Positions 41,612-49,082 of a stretch of 51,194 nt of DNA are shown here, one piece after another; position 1 is the stretch's first letter; every line of letters starts with the position of its first letter. The notes under the pieces were generated by a model. That model saw nothing but the letters and a program-made list of their open reading frames with translations. It had not been told where the DNA came from and made no database searches. This stretch comes from Lachnospiraceae bacterium Zagget2 (GTDB taxonomy: Bacteria; Bacillota; Clostridia; Lachnospirales; Lachnospiraceae), in assembly GCA_001941045.1 (NCBI GenBank), contig MSHD01000042.1:18736-69929 (forward strand), in the 5' to 3' direction. The translations under genes were made by a program, and so were the position numbers.

Positions 41612-41825
41612 TCTGCCTTCGTATCACACAATATGCAGGGCTTCCGAGGGTGACCCGGAAGCGATTCAGGAGCTGCTGAATCATTATAGGAACTATATCC
41701 TGAAACTATCTACCAGAAGGCTCTGGGATGAATATGGGCAGCCATATTACGGCGTAGATGAGACGCTCAAAAATCGTCTGGAAATGAAACTGATCACAGT
41801 AGCCGTTAAATTCAAAGTCGCGTAA
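41577..41825 (+). CDS. HTH_16-type regulator of Tn916/Tn1549 elements
   Basis: The ATG at 41577 follows GGAGGGCATGG and lies inside the end of the sigma-like gene. The 82-residue protein has the compact stretch YHTICRASEGDPEAIQELLNH and ends with RLEMKLITVAVKF, the pattern of the small helix-turn-helix proteins found before excisionase and integrase genes in Tn1549-type elements. It is usually taken as a regulator of transfer or excision. With the sigma-like gene it forms a two-gene regulatory unit. Confidence 0.85.
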   Translation: MSRGKKKQQEDNLPSYHTICRASEGDPEAIQELLNHYRNYILKLSTRRLWDEYGQPYYGVDETLKNRLEMKLITVAVKFKVA

Positions 41826-41852
41826 GTTCTAAGCGAAAATTCCCTTTTCACT

Positions 41853-42192
41853 GCACATTGACAATTTCATATCCCCTGCGGGACGTAATGGAACAGCGGA
41901 GCGGGACAACCGGTACGCCATGACTGCCTGTGCATAAAACTTTGTGACATTGTGACGCAAAGCTGGCGGCATAAACGATGAGGAAATACAGTTTGTATGG
42001 AAATCCAAGGCACGAGCGATATCTGCCGGTCGGTCAGCAGAATCTCGGGGATTCTTGTGCGAGGATACTGTTCCTGATAATGATACTTCCGGAGAAAATC
42101 TCCGGTCCGTGATGGATGGTGAAATACCAATGCAGCCGTATCCCGGCGGCTGACCGCAGGGTTTTTAAAACTACAGGACAAGGGGAGATTGC
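41853..42192 (+). other. Gene-free, hairpin-rich region before the excisionase gene
   Basis: These 340 bases hold no convincing reading frame. Several stems can be drawn, for example CCGGAGA-AAA-TCTCCGG near 42090 and CAGCCG with CGGCTG near 42135-42155. A TTGACA is present near 41858. The position, between the regulators and xis, suggests a structured leader, an integrase/excisionase binding region or a transfer-control site. I see no proof for any one of these. Confidence 0.45.
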
Positions 42193-42384
42193 ATGATACA
42201 GAAGGCAAACAGAAAACGCTTTGTGAGGTATAAGGAAGGTGCGGAGCTATACAGTATGTGTCAGAGTAAGTTTGAGCAGGTGGCAAAAGATGCAAAGGCC
42301 ATATATAAGATTGATAAGCTTGTACTTGTAAACTGCGATATTTTGGATGCATATCTGGAGACCTTTCGGGTAGATGGACAGTGA
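42193..42384 (+). CDS. xis: Excisionase-like protein (DUF6462 type)
   Basis: The ATG at 42193 follows AAGGGGAGATTGC. The 63-residue protein has the fold signature of small excisionases in this ICE group: RYKEGAELYSMCQSKFEQVAKDAKAIYKIDKLVLVNCDILDAYLETF, a MerR-like winged helix. It lies upstream of the integrase in the same direction, as in Tn916-type elements. It would bind the element ends and turn the integrase toward excision. Confidence 0.85.
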   Translation: MIQKANRKRFVRYKEGAELYSMCQSKFEQVAKDAKAIYKIDKLVLVNCDILDAYLETFRVDGQ

Positions 42385-42408
42385 TTACAGAGATTTTGCA
42401 GATAATGC

Positions 42409-42436
42409 TTGACTTTTCGTATACAGAAAATATAAT
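42409..42436 (+). promoter_or_regulatory. Promoter for the ribbon-helix-helix and integrase genes
   Basis: TTGACT (42409), a 16-bp spacer and TATAAT (42431) give a good sigma-70-type promoter. It lies between xis and the next gene, so the integrase can be expressed separately from the excisionase. Confidence 0.75.
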
Positions 42437-42467
42437 AAAAGGTAGAAGTGATTGGAGGTGCATAGGA

Positions 42468-42662
42468 ATGGCGAGAACTGGCAGACCGAAATCCGATTCA
42501 CCCAAGCAGACTACGTTAAGCTTACGGGTGACGGATGAGGAATGGCACAGGCTGAAAGAATATGCGGACAGTCACGGAATGACCATAACACAGTTATTGC
42601 ATACGGGGGTCGAGTTGTTGCTTCAGACACCGGATGAGGAGGTGCAAAATCTCTTTCCTTGA
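42468..42662 (+). CDS. Ribbon-helix-helix protein (CopG-like)
   Basis: I chose the ATG at 42468 after GGAGGTGCATAGGA; the frame opens at 42381, but that part overlaps the promoter. The 64-residue protein reads ARTGRPKSDSPKQTTLSLRVTDEEWHRLKEYA and ITQLLHTGVELLL, a CopG/Arc-type fold. It overlaps the next frame and is probably co-transcribed with int. It may repress its own promoter or assist the recombinase. Confidence 0.78.
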   Translation: MARTGRPKSDSPKQTTLSLRVTDEEWHRLKEYADSHGMTITQLLHTGVELLLQTPDEEVQNLFP

Positions 42663-42676
42663 TGAAAGGAGTGGAG

Positions 42677-43915
42677 ATGGCAAAAGCACGAAAAGACAAC
42701 AAAGGCAGAGCTTTGCGAAAGGGGGAATCCCAGCGGGCGGATAGTACCTATGTTTATACTTATACTGATCCGTTCAAGAAAAGAAGATTTGTTTATGCCA
42801 GAGACTTGCAGACACTCAGAGAGAAAGAAAAAGCGCTGGTGAAAGACCAGCTAGATGGTTTGGATACTTACCTGGCAGGCAAAGCAACCTTGAATTTCGT
42901 CTTTGACAGATATATGTCGACAAAATATGATTTGCGCAAATCAACCCGGGCGAACTATACCTATATGTATGATCATTATGTTCGAGAGGGGTTTGGACAG
43001 CGTTTAATATCTGAGATACGCTATTCGGATGTGCTATATTTCTATTATTATCTGTTGAATGAGAGGCATTTGCAGGCGAACACCGTGGATACAATCCATA
43101 CCGTCCTGCATCCGACCTTTCAGATGGCGGTGAGGGACGAGATTATCAGAAACAATCCATCGGAGGGTGTCATGGCGGACATAAAAAGAAAAGCAGGGAA
43201 GAATAAGGGTATCCGACATGCTTTGACGCTTGAACAACAAAGAGCTTTCATGAACTACACGGCGAACAATCCTGTTTTTTGCCACTGGCATCCGCTGTTT
43301 ACAGTATTACTGGGAACCGGCTGCAGGATCGGTGAGGTGATAGGGCTGCGCTGGGAAGATCTGGATTTTGAGAAAAGGGTCATAAGCATCAATCATAGCG
43401 TTGTATACTATGCATTGGAGGGTGCTGAAACGAGAAAGAGCGTTTTTCATGTATCGCTTCCCAAGACGGCGGCAGGTATACGGACAATCCCTATGATGGA
43501 CGCAGTTTATGATGCGTTTCAGGAGGAATACGAAGCTCAGAAGGAGAACGGGTTTAACAGTACCATAATCGACGGTATGACAGGGTTTATATTCTGTAAT
43601 CGCTTCGGTAATCTTCATAATCCGCAGACCATAAATCGAACCATCAGAAGGATTTTAGAAACCTATAATATGGAAGAAACGATACGGGCAAAGAAAGAAA
43701 AGCGCCCGCCGGTTATCATTCCTTATTTCTCCTGTCACCATTTACGGCATACCTTTTGTACGAGGTTCTGTGAACAGGAAACAAATCTAAAAGTTATTCA
43801 GGCTGTTATGGGGCATGCAGATATAGAAACGACAATGAATATATACGCAGAAGCCACAGAAGCAAAGAAGAAAGAAGCAATCGAGAACTTGTCACATAAT
43901 TTAAACGTATTTTAA
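42677..43915 (+). CDS. int: Tyrosine recombinase/integrase, Tn916 family
   Basis: This enzyme integrates and excises the element. I chose the ATG at 42677 (GAAAGGAGTGGAG upstream), giving 412 residues. The N-terminal arm-binding domain (about 20-65) is followed by the core-binding domain (about 70-180, LNFVFDRYMSTKYDLRKSTRANY). The catalytic domain has Arg217 in GTGCRIGE, HHLRHT (His355-Arg357), His380 in VMGHADIETT, and the nucleophile Tyr390 in NIYAEA. All catalytic residues are present, so it should be active. It is the last gene of the element on this side, and arm-site-like repeats follow it. Confidence 0.95.
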   Translation: MAKARKDNKGRALRKGESQRADSTYVYTYTDPFKKRRFVYARDLQTLREKEKALVKDQLDGLDTYLAGKATLNFVFDRYMSTKYDLRKSTRANYTYMYDHYVREGFGQRLISEIRYSDVLYFYYYLLNERHLQANTVDTIHTVLHPTFQMAVRDEIIRNNPSEGVMADIKRKAGKNKGIRHALTLEQQRAFMNYTANNPVFCHWHPLFTVLLGTGCRIGEVIGLRWEDLDFEKRVISINHSVVYYALEGAETRKSVFHVSLPKTAAGIRTIPMMDAVYDAFQEEYEAQKENGFNSTIIDGMTGFIFCNRFGNLHNPQTINRTIRRILETYNMEETIRAKKEKRPPVIIPYFSCHHLRHTFCTRFCEQETNLKVIQAVMGHADIETTMNIYAEATEAKKKEAIENLSHNLNVF

Positions 43916-43946
43916 GGAAGAGTCCTTGAAATGCGAATGTGTGAAG

Positions 43947-43986
43947 TACTACAAATGATTCAAAATACTACAGTTTTACTACAAAT
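43947..43986 (+). repeat. Three TACTACA repeats, possible integrase arm-binding sites
   Basis: TACTACAAAT at 43947, TACTACAGTT at 43966 and TACTACAAAT at 43977 are direct repeats just after int. Tn916-type integrases bind short direct repeats near the element ends. An AT-rich tract with TAATACCGC and GCGGTAATAC follows (about 44000-44060) and may hold the right end. The exact attachment site cannot be fixed without the other end. Confidence 0.55.
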
Positions 43987-44118
43987 TTGCTTTTTATAAT
44001 ACCGCATAATACTTGATAATACATTTAATAAAGAAAGCAAATACGCGGTAATACAGAATAATAAGACTGCTTGGTCCGTCCTGTTTGCTGTTCCCGACGA
44101 TGAAAAGTTTAGAGAGAT

Positions 44119-44170
44119 AGGCAGGACAGACAGGACAGGCGGAAAGTCTGTCCTGCCTGTCCTGTTTTTT
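44119..44170 (+). terminator. Rho-independent terminator beyond the integrase
   Basis: AGGCAGGACAGAC pairs with GTCTGTCCTGCCT across a 14-base spacer and is followed by GTCCTGTTTTTT. The stem region also contains direct repeats of GGACAG. It closes transcripts from the integrase side. Confidence 0.8.
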
Positions 44171-44270
44171 GTATCTGAGATTATTCAGATGTCAACGCGA
44201 GGACTGCCGTAAAGGCAAACAGAACTGTCAAAGGCAGGTGTGTATAAGTCAATGGAAGGAGTAAAGAAAT

Positions 44271-44525
44271 ATGTGTCAGATAGCTGTCAGTATACAGGAT
44301 GAAGTGCTTTATGATACAAAGATGAACATGGAAGATGCAAGCAGTTTTGCCAGAAAAGCTGTAGCTCTTGGATACTATACGCAGAGTGGAGTGTCTTTGG
44401 GATATTGTGCTCAGATTGCCGGGATGCAGGAAGAGGATTTTATCACCTATCTTGGTCAGAATCACATATCTATTTTCTGCTTTGATGACAAAGAAGAGTT
44501 TCTGGAGGAACTGAATAATGCGTAA
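44271..44525 (+). CDS. UPF0175-family antitoxin
   Basis: The ATG at 44271 follows GGAAGGAGTAAAGAAAT. The 84-residue protein has a UPF0175 pattern: YTQSGVSLGYCAQIAGMQEEDFITYLGQNHISIF, a small HTH-like fold found beside PIN-domain toxins. It overlaps the PIN gene by eight bases. It would bind and neutralise the toxin. Since the toxin is frameshifted, this may be an orphan antitoxin now. Confidence 0.78.
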   Translation: MCQIAVSIQDEVLYDTKMNMEDASSFARKAVALGYYTQSGVSLGYCAQIAGMQEEDFITYLGQNHISIFCFDDKEEFLEELNNA

Positions 44526-44999
44526 AGTGGCTGTAAATTCTACACCTCTGATTGTGCTTTGTGGTATAGGCCGGCTGGAACTTTTAAAAGGACTGTACGG
44601 AGAAATATATATTCCGAGTGCAGTATATCAGGAGGTTACGGCTAAAAGGGATTCAGCCTGCACACAAATAAAAATGCAGTCAGTTGGATTCATGTTGTTG
44701 AGATCATGGATTCGAGTGAAAAGAAAATGTACAAGGCCAAATTGCATGACGGTGAAGTTGAAGTCATGATTATGGCTCAGGAGCAAAAGGCAGATTTGGT
44801 GATTCTGGACGACAATGCAGCGAAGAAAACGGCAAAATATCTTGGGCTTACGGTCTCTGGTACGTTAGGAGTACTGTTAAGAGCGAAGCGTGAAGGGTTG
44901 ATTCAGGAAGTAAAACCATTACTATCAGAAATGAAAAGAAAGGGATTTTACGTCAGCAATATGGTCGAAAGACTGGTGTTGGATCAGGCTCACGAATGA
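44518..44999 (+). pseudogene. DUF3368-type PIN-domain toxin, frameshifted
   Basis: The gene starts at the ATG at 44518 (RKVAVNSTPLIVLCGIGRLELLKGLYGEIYIPSAVYQEV), with the first Asp replaced by Asn in VNSTPLI. After an A run at about 44670-44674 the coding sequence moves back one base. It continues as NAVSWIHVVEIMDSSEKKMY, LHDGEVEVMIMAQEQKADLV, ILDDNAAKKTAKYLGLTVSG, ending at 44999. The two halves match one DUF3368 protein of about 160 residues. A one-base loss or an assembly error at the A run explains it. If real, the toxin is dead. Confidence 0.78.
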
Positions 45000-45053
45000 G
45001 ACTAAGTTCTGTACCAACCTTGTACCGGTTTTGCACCAAAATTTCGAAAATAT

Positions 45054-45200
45054 ATGCAGAATTATGAAGAGTATCCGCAGGGCAGAGAGATAATCTATCC
45101 TGTGGATTTTATTGTAGAAGAACGGGCATATGTCAATGCATATTTGGACGATTTCCGGTACTTGAAGGGACACCGTCCCATCGAGAAGAAAACTGATTGA
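45054..45200 (+). CDS. Short unknown reading frame
   Basis: An ATG at 45054 opens a 48-codon frame (MQNYEEYPQGREIIYPVDFI, then VEERAYVNAYLDDFRYLKGH). There is no good ribosome site. Composition looks protein-like (many Tyr, Glu and Asp residues in helical order), so it may be the tail of a lost gene. I cannot name it. The rest of 45000-45270 holds nothing else that I recognise. Confidence 0.3.
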   Translation: MQNYEEYPQGREIIYPVDFIVEERAYVNAYLDDFRYLKGHRPIEKKTD

Positions 45201-45269
45201 CAGGCTGAGACGCCGTTTTGCAAAGGGAACAAAATAATATTTTGAAAGCGTACTAAAGTCACGGATTGC

Positions 45270-45513
45270 CTGTATTCCATGCCCTTCGCCTTTCTTTATC
45301 TGGAGAATCAGGTGAAGACTGCGGTATCCGTTTGGCTTCGGGTAGGCAAATATAATCCTTTTTAGCTGCCATCTCAAATTCCGATCGGCTGCTCAGCCAG
45401 TCTGCAACAGCATAGACATCGTCTACAAAGGAACAGACGATGCGGATCCCCACCGCATCGTGCATGTATTGAAGGGCAGTATTTTTGTCTGGAGGCAGGT
45501 AGTAGTTCTCCAA
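45270..45513 (-). pseudogene. Small alarmone synthetase (RelA/SpoT domain) fragment
   Basis: Read on the minus strand, the frame gives NTALQYMHDAVGIRIVCSFVDDVYAVADWL, then FEMAAKKDYI. In another frame it gives YPKPNGYRSLHLIL. These are consecutive motifs of ppGpp synthetases (the DxxGxRI box and the PKxNGYRSLH box). They are out of frame with each other, and both ends of the gene are missing. It is a remnant of a small alarmone synthetase. The DNA around it is a patchwork of fragments. Confidence 0.75.
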
Positions 45514-45612
45514 CCGAAAAACAGAGCGAAGTCGGTTGATAAATAGCTATATTGAATCGAGGGGGAATACATATCTTTTCCTGACTTTGGACCCTGTCTT
45601 TTGAAATCAAAC

Positions 45613-45661
45613 TTGACATTTCCTGTATGGTCACGCTAATATACAGATATCCCTATGGGTA
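45613..45661 (+). promoter_or_regulatory. csoR promoter with CsoR-type operator
   Basis: TTGACA (45613) is followed by TAATATACA at the -10 position (about 45637-45645). The near-palindrome TATCCCTATGGGTA (45648-45661) resembles CsoR operators (TACCCC-N-GGGGTA type) and would give autoregulation. Two better copies lie at 46065 and 46090. Confidence 0.65.
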
Positions 45662-45677
45662 CAAGGAGGACGATGAA

Positions 45678-45953
45678 GTGAAACAATGCATGGACTCTGA
45701 AAACCTGCATCGCAGGCTGAAAAAAATCATTGGACAGGTGCAGGCGATTGACCGGATGGTAGATGAAGATATTCCCTGTGAGGATATTCTGTCGCAGATC
45801 AACGCCGCCAAGGCCGCGTTGCACGGCTGTGGTAAAGTCGTCCTGGAAGGACATATTCAGCACTGTGTGCGCGATGGGATCGAGCACGGGGACGCAGATA
45901 AGACGATTGCTGATTTTACAAAAGCAGTAGAGCGTTTCGCTAATATGGGTTAG
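45678..45953 (+). CDS. csoR: CsoR-family metal-sensing repressor
   Basis: I chose the GTG at 45678, eight bases after AAGGAGG; the frame opens earlier at 45627, but that part covers the operator. The 91-residue helical protein has the CsoR pattern LHRRLKKIIGQVQAIDRMVDE, then a Cys in DIPCEDILSQINAAKAAL. The His and Cys of GHIQHCV complete the Cys-His-Cys copper site. It should release DNA on binding Cu(I) or a similar thiophilic metal. The operators beside it and before the next operon are consistent. A terminator follows. Confidence 0.88.
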   Translation: MKQCMDSENLHRRLKKIIGQVQAIDRMVDEDIPCEDILSQINAAKAALHGCGKVVLEGHIQHCVRDGIEHGDADKTIADFTKAVERFANMG

Positions 45954-45983
45954 AAGCCTTTATCATTTTATGATGATTTCTTT

Positions 45984-46010
45984 AAAGCAGCCTGATCGGG
46001 CTGCTTTCTT
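45984..46010 (+). terminator. Rho-independent terminator after csoR
   Basis: AAAGCAGCC and GGGCTGCTTT form a stem around TGATC, followed by CTT. It sits 30 bp after the csoR stop. Confidence 0.8.
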
Positions 46011-46054
46011 CAACAAGTAATTTGTAAGCACCACCTAATCTTAATGCCATAACA

Positions 46055-46107
46055 TTGACATTCATATACCCCCATGGGTATAATAACAGTATACCCGCGG
46101 GGGTATA
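46055..46107 (+). promoter_or_regulatory. Promoter with two CsoR-type operators before the metal operon
   Basis: TTGACA (46055), an 18-bp spacer and TATAAT (46079) form the promoter. TATACCC-CCAT-GGGTATA (46065-46082) fills the spacer and runs into the -10. TATACCC-GCGG-GGGTATA (46090-46107) covers the start of transcription. Both have 7-bp perfect arms. A repressor of the CsoR type should switch this promoter off when metal is absent. Confidence 0.85.
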
Positions 46108-46122
46108 TGTGAGAGAAAATAT

Positions 46123-46407
46123 ATGGAACAGAGGACGCGTATGAACGATATCCAGAAGAACCGGATGAAACAGATCCGCAGGGAATCCCGTGAAGATTAC
46201 CTGGAGGCCTTGCTTTTGCTACAGGAGCAGATGGAGGAGATACGCTCCTCTGATCTGGCCGCTTACATGGGTTTCTCCAGAGCCAGCGTCAGTCAGGCGG
46301 TTCTGTCCCTGGAAAAAGAAGGTTTCCTTGTCATGGATGAAAAGTACTGTCTGCATCTGACGGAGGAGGCGTTATATCGCGATGAAAAAACAGATTCCAA
46401 AGCTTGA
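46123..46407 (+). CDS. DtxR/MntR-like HTH protein, short form
   Basis: The ATG at 46123 is weakly preceded by GAGAGAAAATAT; a second ATG at 46141 follows AGAGGACGCGT. The 94 residues contain a winged HTH of the DtxR/MntR kind: EDYLEALLLLQEQMEEIRSSDLAAYMGFSRASVSQAVLSL, then LTEEALYRDE. The metal-binding and dimerisation domain is missing; proteins of this family are usually 130-230 residues. It overlaps the ATPase pseudogene. It may be a truncated regulator or a naturally short one. Confidence 0.7.
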   Translation: MEQRTRMNDIQKNRMKQIRRESREDYLEALLLLQEQMEEIRSSDLAAYMGFSRASVSQAVLSLEKEGFLVMDEKYCLHLTEEALYRDEKTDSKA

Positions 46408-47331
46408 GCGTCTGCTGGAACTGGGCGGAGTGAAAAAAGACATTGCCTGCCTTGTTGCCTCCGGAGCGGCGATTCTGTGCAGTCTGGCAGGGCTGTCGCC
46501 CTTTCCCTTCGACGTGGCATGGGTTGCGATCATCCTCTGTGGCATTCCCATTATCATGGAAGCTGTGATTGGGCTTGTGACGGAGTCCGATATGTCGGAT
46601 GACGATGTCTATCGTTTCTGCGCGGCAGCGGAACAGCTTTCAGAGCATCCGCTGGGGAAAGCGATTGTAAAGAGCTATCAGGCAGAAACGGGAATATCGC
46701 TGCCGTCCTGCGAGCAGTTTGTCATGCTGCCGGGACGCGGTGTATTCGCGGTGGCCTGTGGGAAACAGGTTTTTGCCGGAAATCTGGAATTGATGGCGGA
46801 CAAGAATGTTCTGGCTGCGGGAGAGACCTTCACGGAAACGGAAATCTACCTGAAGCAGGGCTGTACGGGGATCATGAAGAGGCAGCTGCTTCGATTGCCA
46901 GACGGCTTCAGATCAGGGAGATTCATGCCGGATGCAGCCCGGAGGACAAACTGAGGTGGATCGGCTCGTATCAGGAAAGACAGGAGATTGTCTGCATGAT
47001 CGGCGACGGCGTGAATGATGCACCGGCGCTGAAAAAAGCGGATGTCGGCATTGCCATGGGCGGCATTGGAAGCGATATTGCGGTGGACGCCGCGGATATC
47101 GCACTGGTGGATGATAAGGTGGAAGAGCTTCCTCATCTGGTAGCGCTCTCTAAAAGGATGATGAGAACCATTAAGCTGAATATGACATTTTCCCTGACGC
47201 TGAATTTTATCGCAATCACCCTTGCGATCACCGGTATATTGAATCCGGTCATGGGTGCGCTTGTCCATAACGCAGGTTCCGTTATCGTGATTGGTAATTC
47301 TGCACTTTTATTAAACTGGAAACGGAGGTGA
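46382..47331 (+). pseudogene. Heavy-metal P-type ATPase with large internal deletions
   Basis: The N-terminal part (KKQIPKLERLLELGGVKKDI and two hydrophobic segments to IGLVTE) is intact. It then jumps to SDMSDDDVYRFCAAAEQLSE HPLGKAIVKS of the nucleotide-binding domain. The membrane helices with the metal-binding CPx-type site and the phosphorylation DKTGT motif are therefore missing. Near 46868 the frame shifts: HEEAAASIARRLQIREIHAG, CSPEDKLRWIGSY and MIGDGVNDAPALKKADVG follow in another frame, to 47331. The protein cannot transport metal. The rest fits Zn/Cd/Cu exporters of group IB. The intact operators upstream show it once was metal-induced. Confidence 0.82.
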
Positions 47332-47336
47332 AAAGT

Positions 47337-47510
47337 ATGATCTGGAGTGTAATATTTCTGGTGATCGGTATCATGGTTCTGGCTGCAGGGCTGTATTATT
47401 TCCTGAAAGAGAAAAATGACCCGGAGTCCAGAAAAATTTATGGGATCATCAGCGTGGCTGGGGCTGTAATTGTGGTTTACACAGCGGTGAAGCTGCTTGC
47501 TGGTTTTTAA
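47337..47510 (+). CDS. Small membrane protein after the ATPase
   Basis: I chose the ATG at 47337, preceded by GGAGGTGAAAAGT; a GTG at 47328 is in frame. The 57-residue protein has two membrane segments (about 3-22 and 36-54) joined by a charged loop (LKEKNDPESRK). It overlaps no other gene, and its ribosome site lies in the end of the ATPase frame. Small membrane proteins of this kind accompany metal ATPases in Firmicutes, but I cannot name it. It may still be expressed. Confidence 0.5.
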   Translation: MIWSVIFLVIGIMVLAAGLYYFLKEKNDPESRKIYGIISVAGAVIVVYTAVKLLAGF

Positions 47511-47619
47511 CGGATGGCCTTGCCGCGCATTATATTCAAGCACCCACTGCTCAAATGCTATGTATTTGTTGTTTTTACCTGTAGAAAAGTTACGCCTTTA
47601 AGGTGGGGATTCCAGGCAT

Positions 47620-48219
47620 TCAGCAGTGAGTGCCTGGGTCTCCCGTTCTTGATGGTGAGGTGTCTGTTTTCCAGTAGGCATTGCCAATACCATGTTGAAT
47701 TAAATTTAACATTTGCGCTATTACAACGTTGACATCCTCGCTTTGTCCTTCAGAATGCCATTTACATAAACTGCCTATGATTCCATCAATGTAGAACTCA
47801 AAGGAATATTCAAACGATGTAACGTTTGCCGGAGCGTACTGGGAGTATATCATTTTTCGGATACTATCTTTCATCTTCTCTTCATATTTGCTGTATGCCC
47901 TGTTATTTAACAGCGTAAATACCTTATCTCCATTCTCTATGTAATAGTTGGACAGCGTAAGGAATAATTCATTGGAGGAAGACAAATCAGGGACATGGGC
48001 TGCGTGGATCTGCCATTTCTCCACAAGCAGATCCTCTTCCTGCTCCAGCAGGTCAAGGATATCAACGAAATGCAGATAAAAGGTGCTTCGATAGACGCCT
48101 GCCCTGTCCGTTACATCCTTGATTTTTATCTTGTGCAGTTCTTTCTCTCTTGTTAATTCCCAGAAGGCGTTGACAAGTGCTCTCTTTGTATTTTGTGATT
48201 TTATCTCAAATTTGTTCAT
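47620..48219 (-). CDS. TetR/AcrR-family regulator
   Basis: I chose the ATG at 48219 (MNKFEIKSQNTKRALVNAF); the frame opens upstream at 48264. The 199-residue protein has a TetR HTH at about residues 12-55 (ELHKIKIKDVTDRAGVYRSTFYLHFVDILDLL) and a helical ligand domain. It runs divergently from the HXXEE gene, with 143 bp between, so it probably represses that operon. The C-terminal tail (about 185-199) is Ser/Pro-rich. Confidence 0.85.
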   Translation of the reverse strand: MNKFEIKSQNTKRALVNAFWELTREKELHKIKIKDVTDRAGVYRSTFYLHFVDILDLLEQEEDLLVEKWQIHAAHVPDLSSSNELFLTLSNYYIENGDKVFTLLNNRAYSKYEEKMKDSIRKMIYSQYAPANVTSFEYSFEFYIDGIIGSLCKWHSEGQSEDVNVVIAQMLNLIQHGIGNAYWKTDTSPSRTGDPGTHC

Positions 48220-48263
48220 AGGATTTCTTTCCGAATTGCGCGACATTAAAAAAATACTGCGCA

Positions 48264-48292
48264 TTGATTTCTGCCTGCCCTATGCCTACAAT
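48264..48292 (+). promoter_or_regulatory. Promoter of the HXXEE-DHFR-like operon
   Basis: TTGATT (48264), a 17-bp spacer and TACAAT (48287) form a promoter in the divergent gap. AT-rich imperfect palindromes (for example GTATACTATAC near 48319) follow and could be the TetR operator; this is a guess. Confidence 0.5.
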
Positions 48293-48362
48293 ATGAATAT
48301 ACGACAGACTGTTGTGTAAGTATACTATACAAATGGCGATAAATCAAGAGAGGGGAGGCATT

Positions 48363-49082
48363 ATGACACTGACAAGTTTCTATTATCTTGTGTGGCCATG
48401 GATCGGCCTTGGAGGCGCGGCAGTGATCCTGATTCTGCTGTTCGGCACAGATTTTTTAAGGAAAGATATGGACAAATCACGCTGGAGGGACGGAGCCTGG
48501 CTTGCCTGGCTGTCTACCACGGCGTATCTGTTACATAATGTGGAAGAATATGGGATTGACCTGTTTGGAAATCTTCACCAGTTTCCCAACACGATGGTGG
48601 AGATGATGAACACGAATCCGCCGGAAGCCTTTTATATGGCGGTCAATATTTCCATGTTCTGGATAGCATCGCCCATCGCCGCGAAGCTGGCCAGGAAGCA
48701 TCCGCTTGTTGCAACGGGAATGGCCTGTGAGGAACTCATCAATGCCCTGTCGCATATCGCTCCGTTAGTGGGAGGAACGGGATATACAGCCGGAACATTA
48801 ACAGCATGTATTATTTTCCTGCCGGTATCGCTCTGGACATTTTATGCGTGTTTTGGGAAGGGAAAGTTGAGTTATAAAGGGCTGGCGGCCAATGTCGTAA
48901 TTGCGATTGTGAACCACCTGATTCTCATGCTTACGATTAAGCTGCATGTGGCGGGGGCGGTCAATACGCCTGTTCTTGTAATTATGGAAATTGTTAACGC
49001 CTGTCTGGCAGTTGCGCTGTGGATGTGCGCGGATCATTTTCTGGTTCATGATAAAAATAATACGGCAGGAGGCACAAAATGA
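48363..49082 (+). CDS. HXXEE-domain membrane protein
   Basis: I chose the ATG at 48363, preceded by GGGGAGGCATT. The 239-residue protein has about six membrane helices. The namesake motif HNVEE is at about residues 59-63 (YLLHNVEEYGID), and a later stretch EELINALSHIAPLVGG carries conserved charged and His residues. The function of the family is unknown, though it is usually linked to TetR regulators. Its stop overlaps the start of the next gene (ATGA), so the two are co-translated. Confidence 0.82.
   Translation: MTLTSFYYLVWPWIGLGGAAVILILLFGTDFLRKDMDKSRWRDGAWLAWLSTTAYLLHNVEEYGIDLFGNLHQFPNTMVEMMNTNPPEAFYMAVNISMFWIASPIAAKLARKHPLVATGMACEELINALSHIAPLVGGTGYTAGTLTACIIFLPVSLWTFYACFGKGKLSYKGLAANVVIAIVNHLILMLTIKLHVAGAVNTPVLVIMEIVNACLAVALWMCADHFLVHDKNNTAGGTK

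Larger units (their letters stand above)
41101..41852. repeat. 14-bp inverted repeat flanking the sigma-like/HTH module
   Basis: AGTGAAAAGGGAAT at 41101-41114 and its exact complement ATTCCCTTTTCACT at 41839-41852 face each other across the two regulatory genes. The left arm also pairs partly with TTTTTTCACT at 41125-41134 to make a local hairpin. The 230-bp gap before the sigma-like gene contains this, an AT-rich stretch and GGGAGGAGGGG near 41150. A regulatory or protein-binding role is possible; it is not a transposon end as far as I can see. Confidence 0.55.

Noticed and set aside
41101-41852. Insertion sequence bounded by the 14-bp inverted repeat
   Set aside because: There is no transposase between the arms and no flanking target duplication that I can see.
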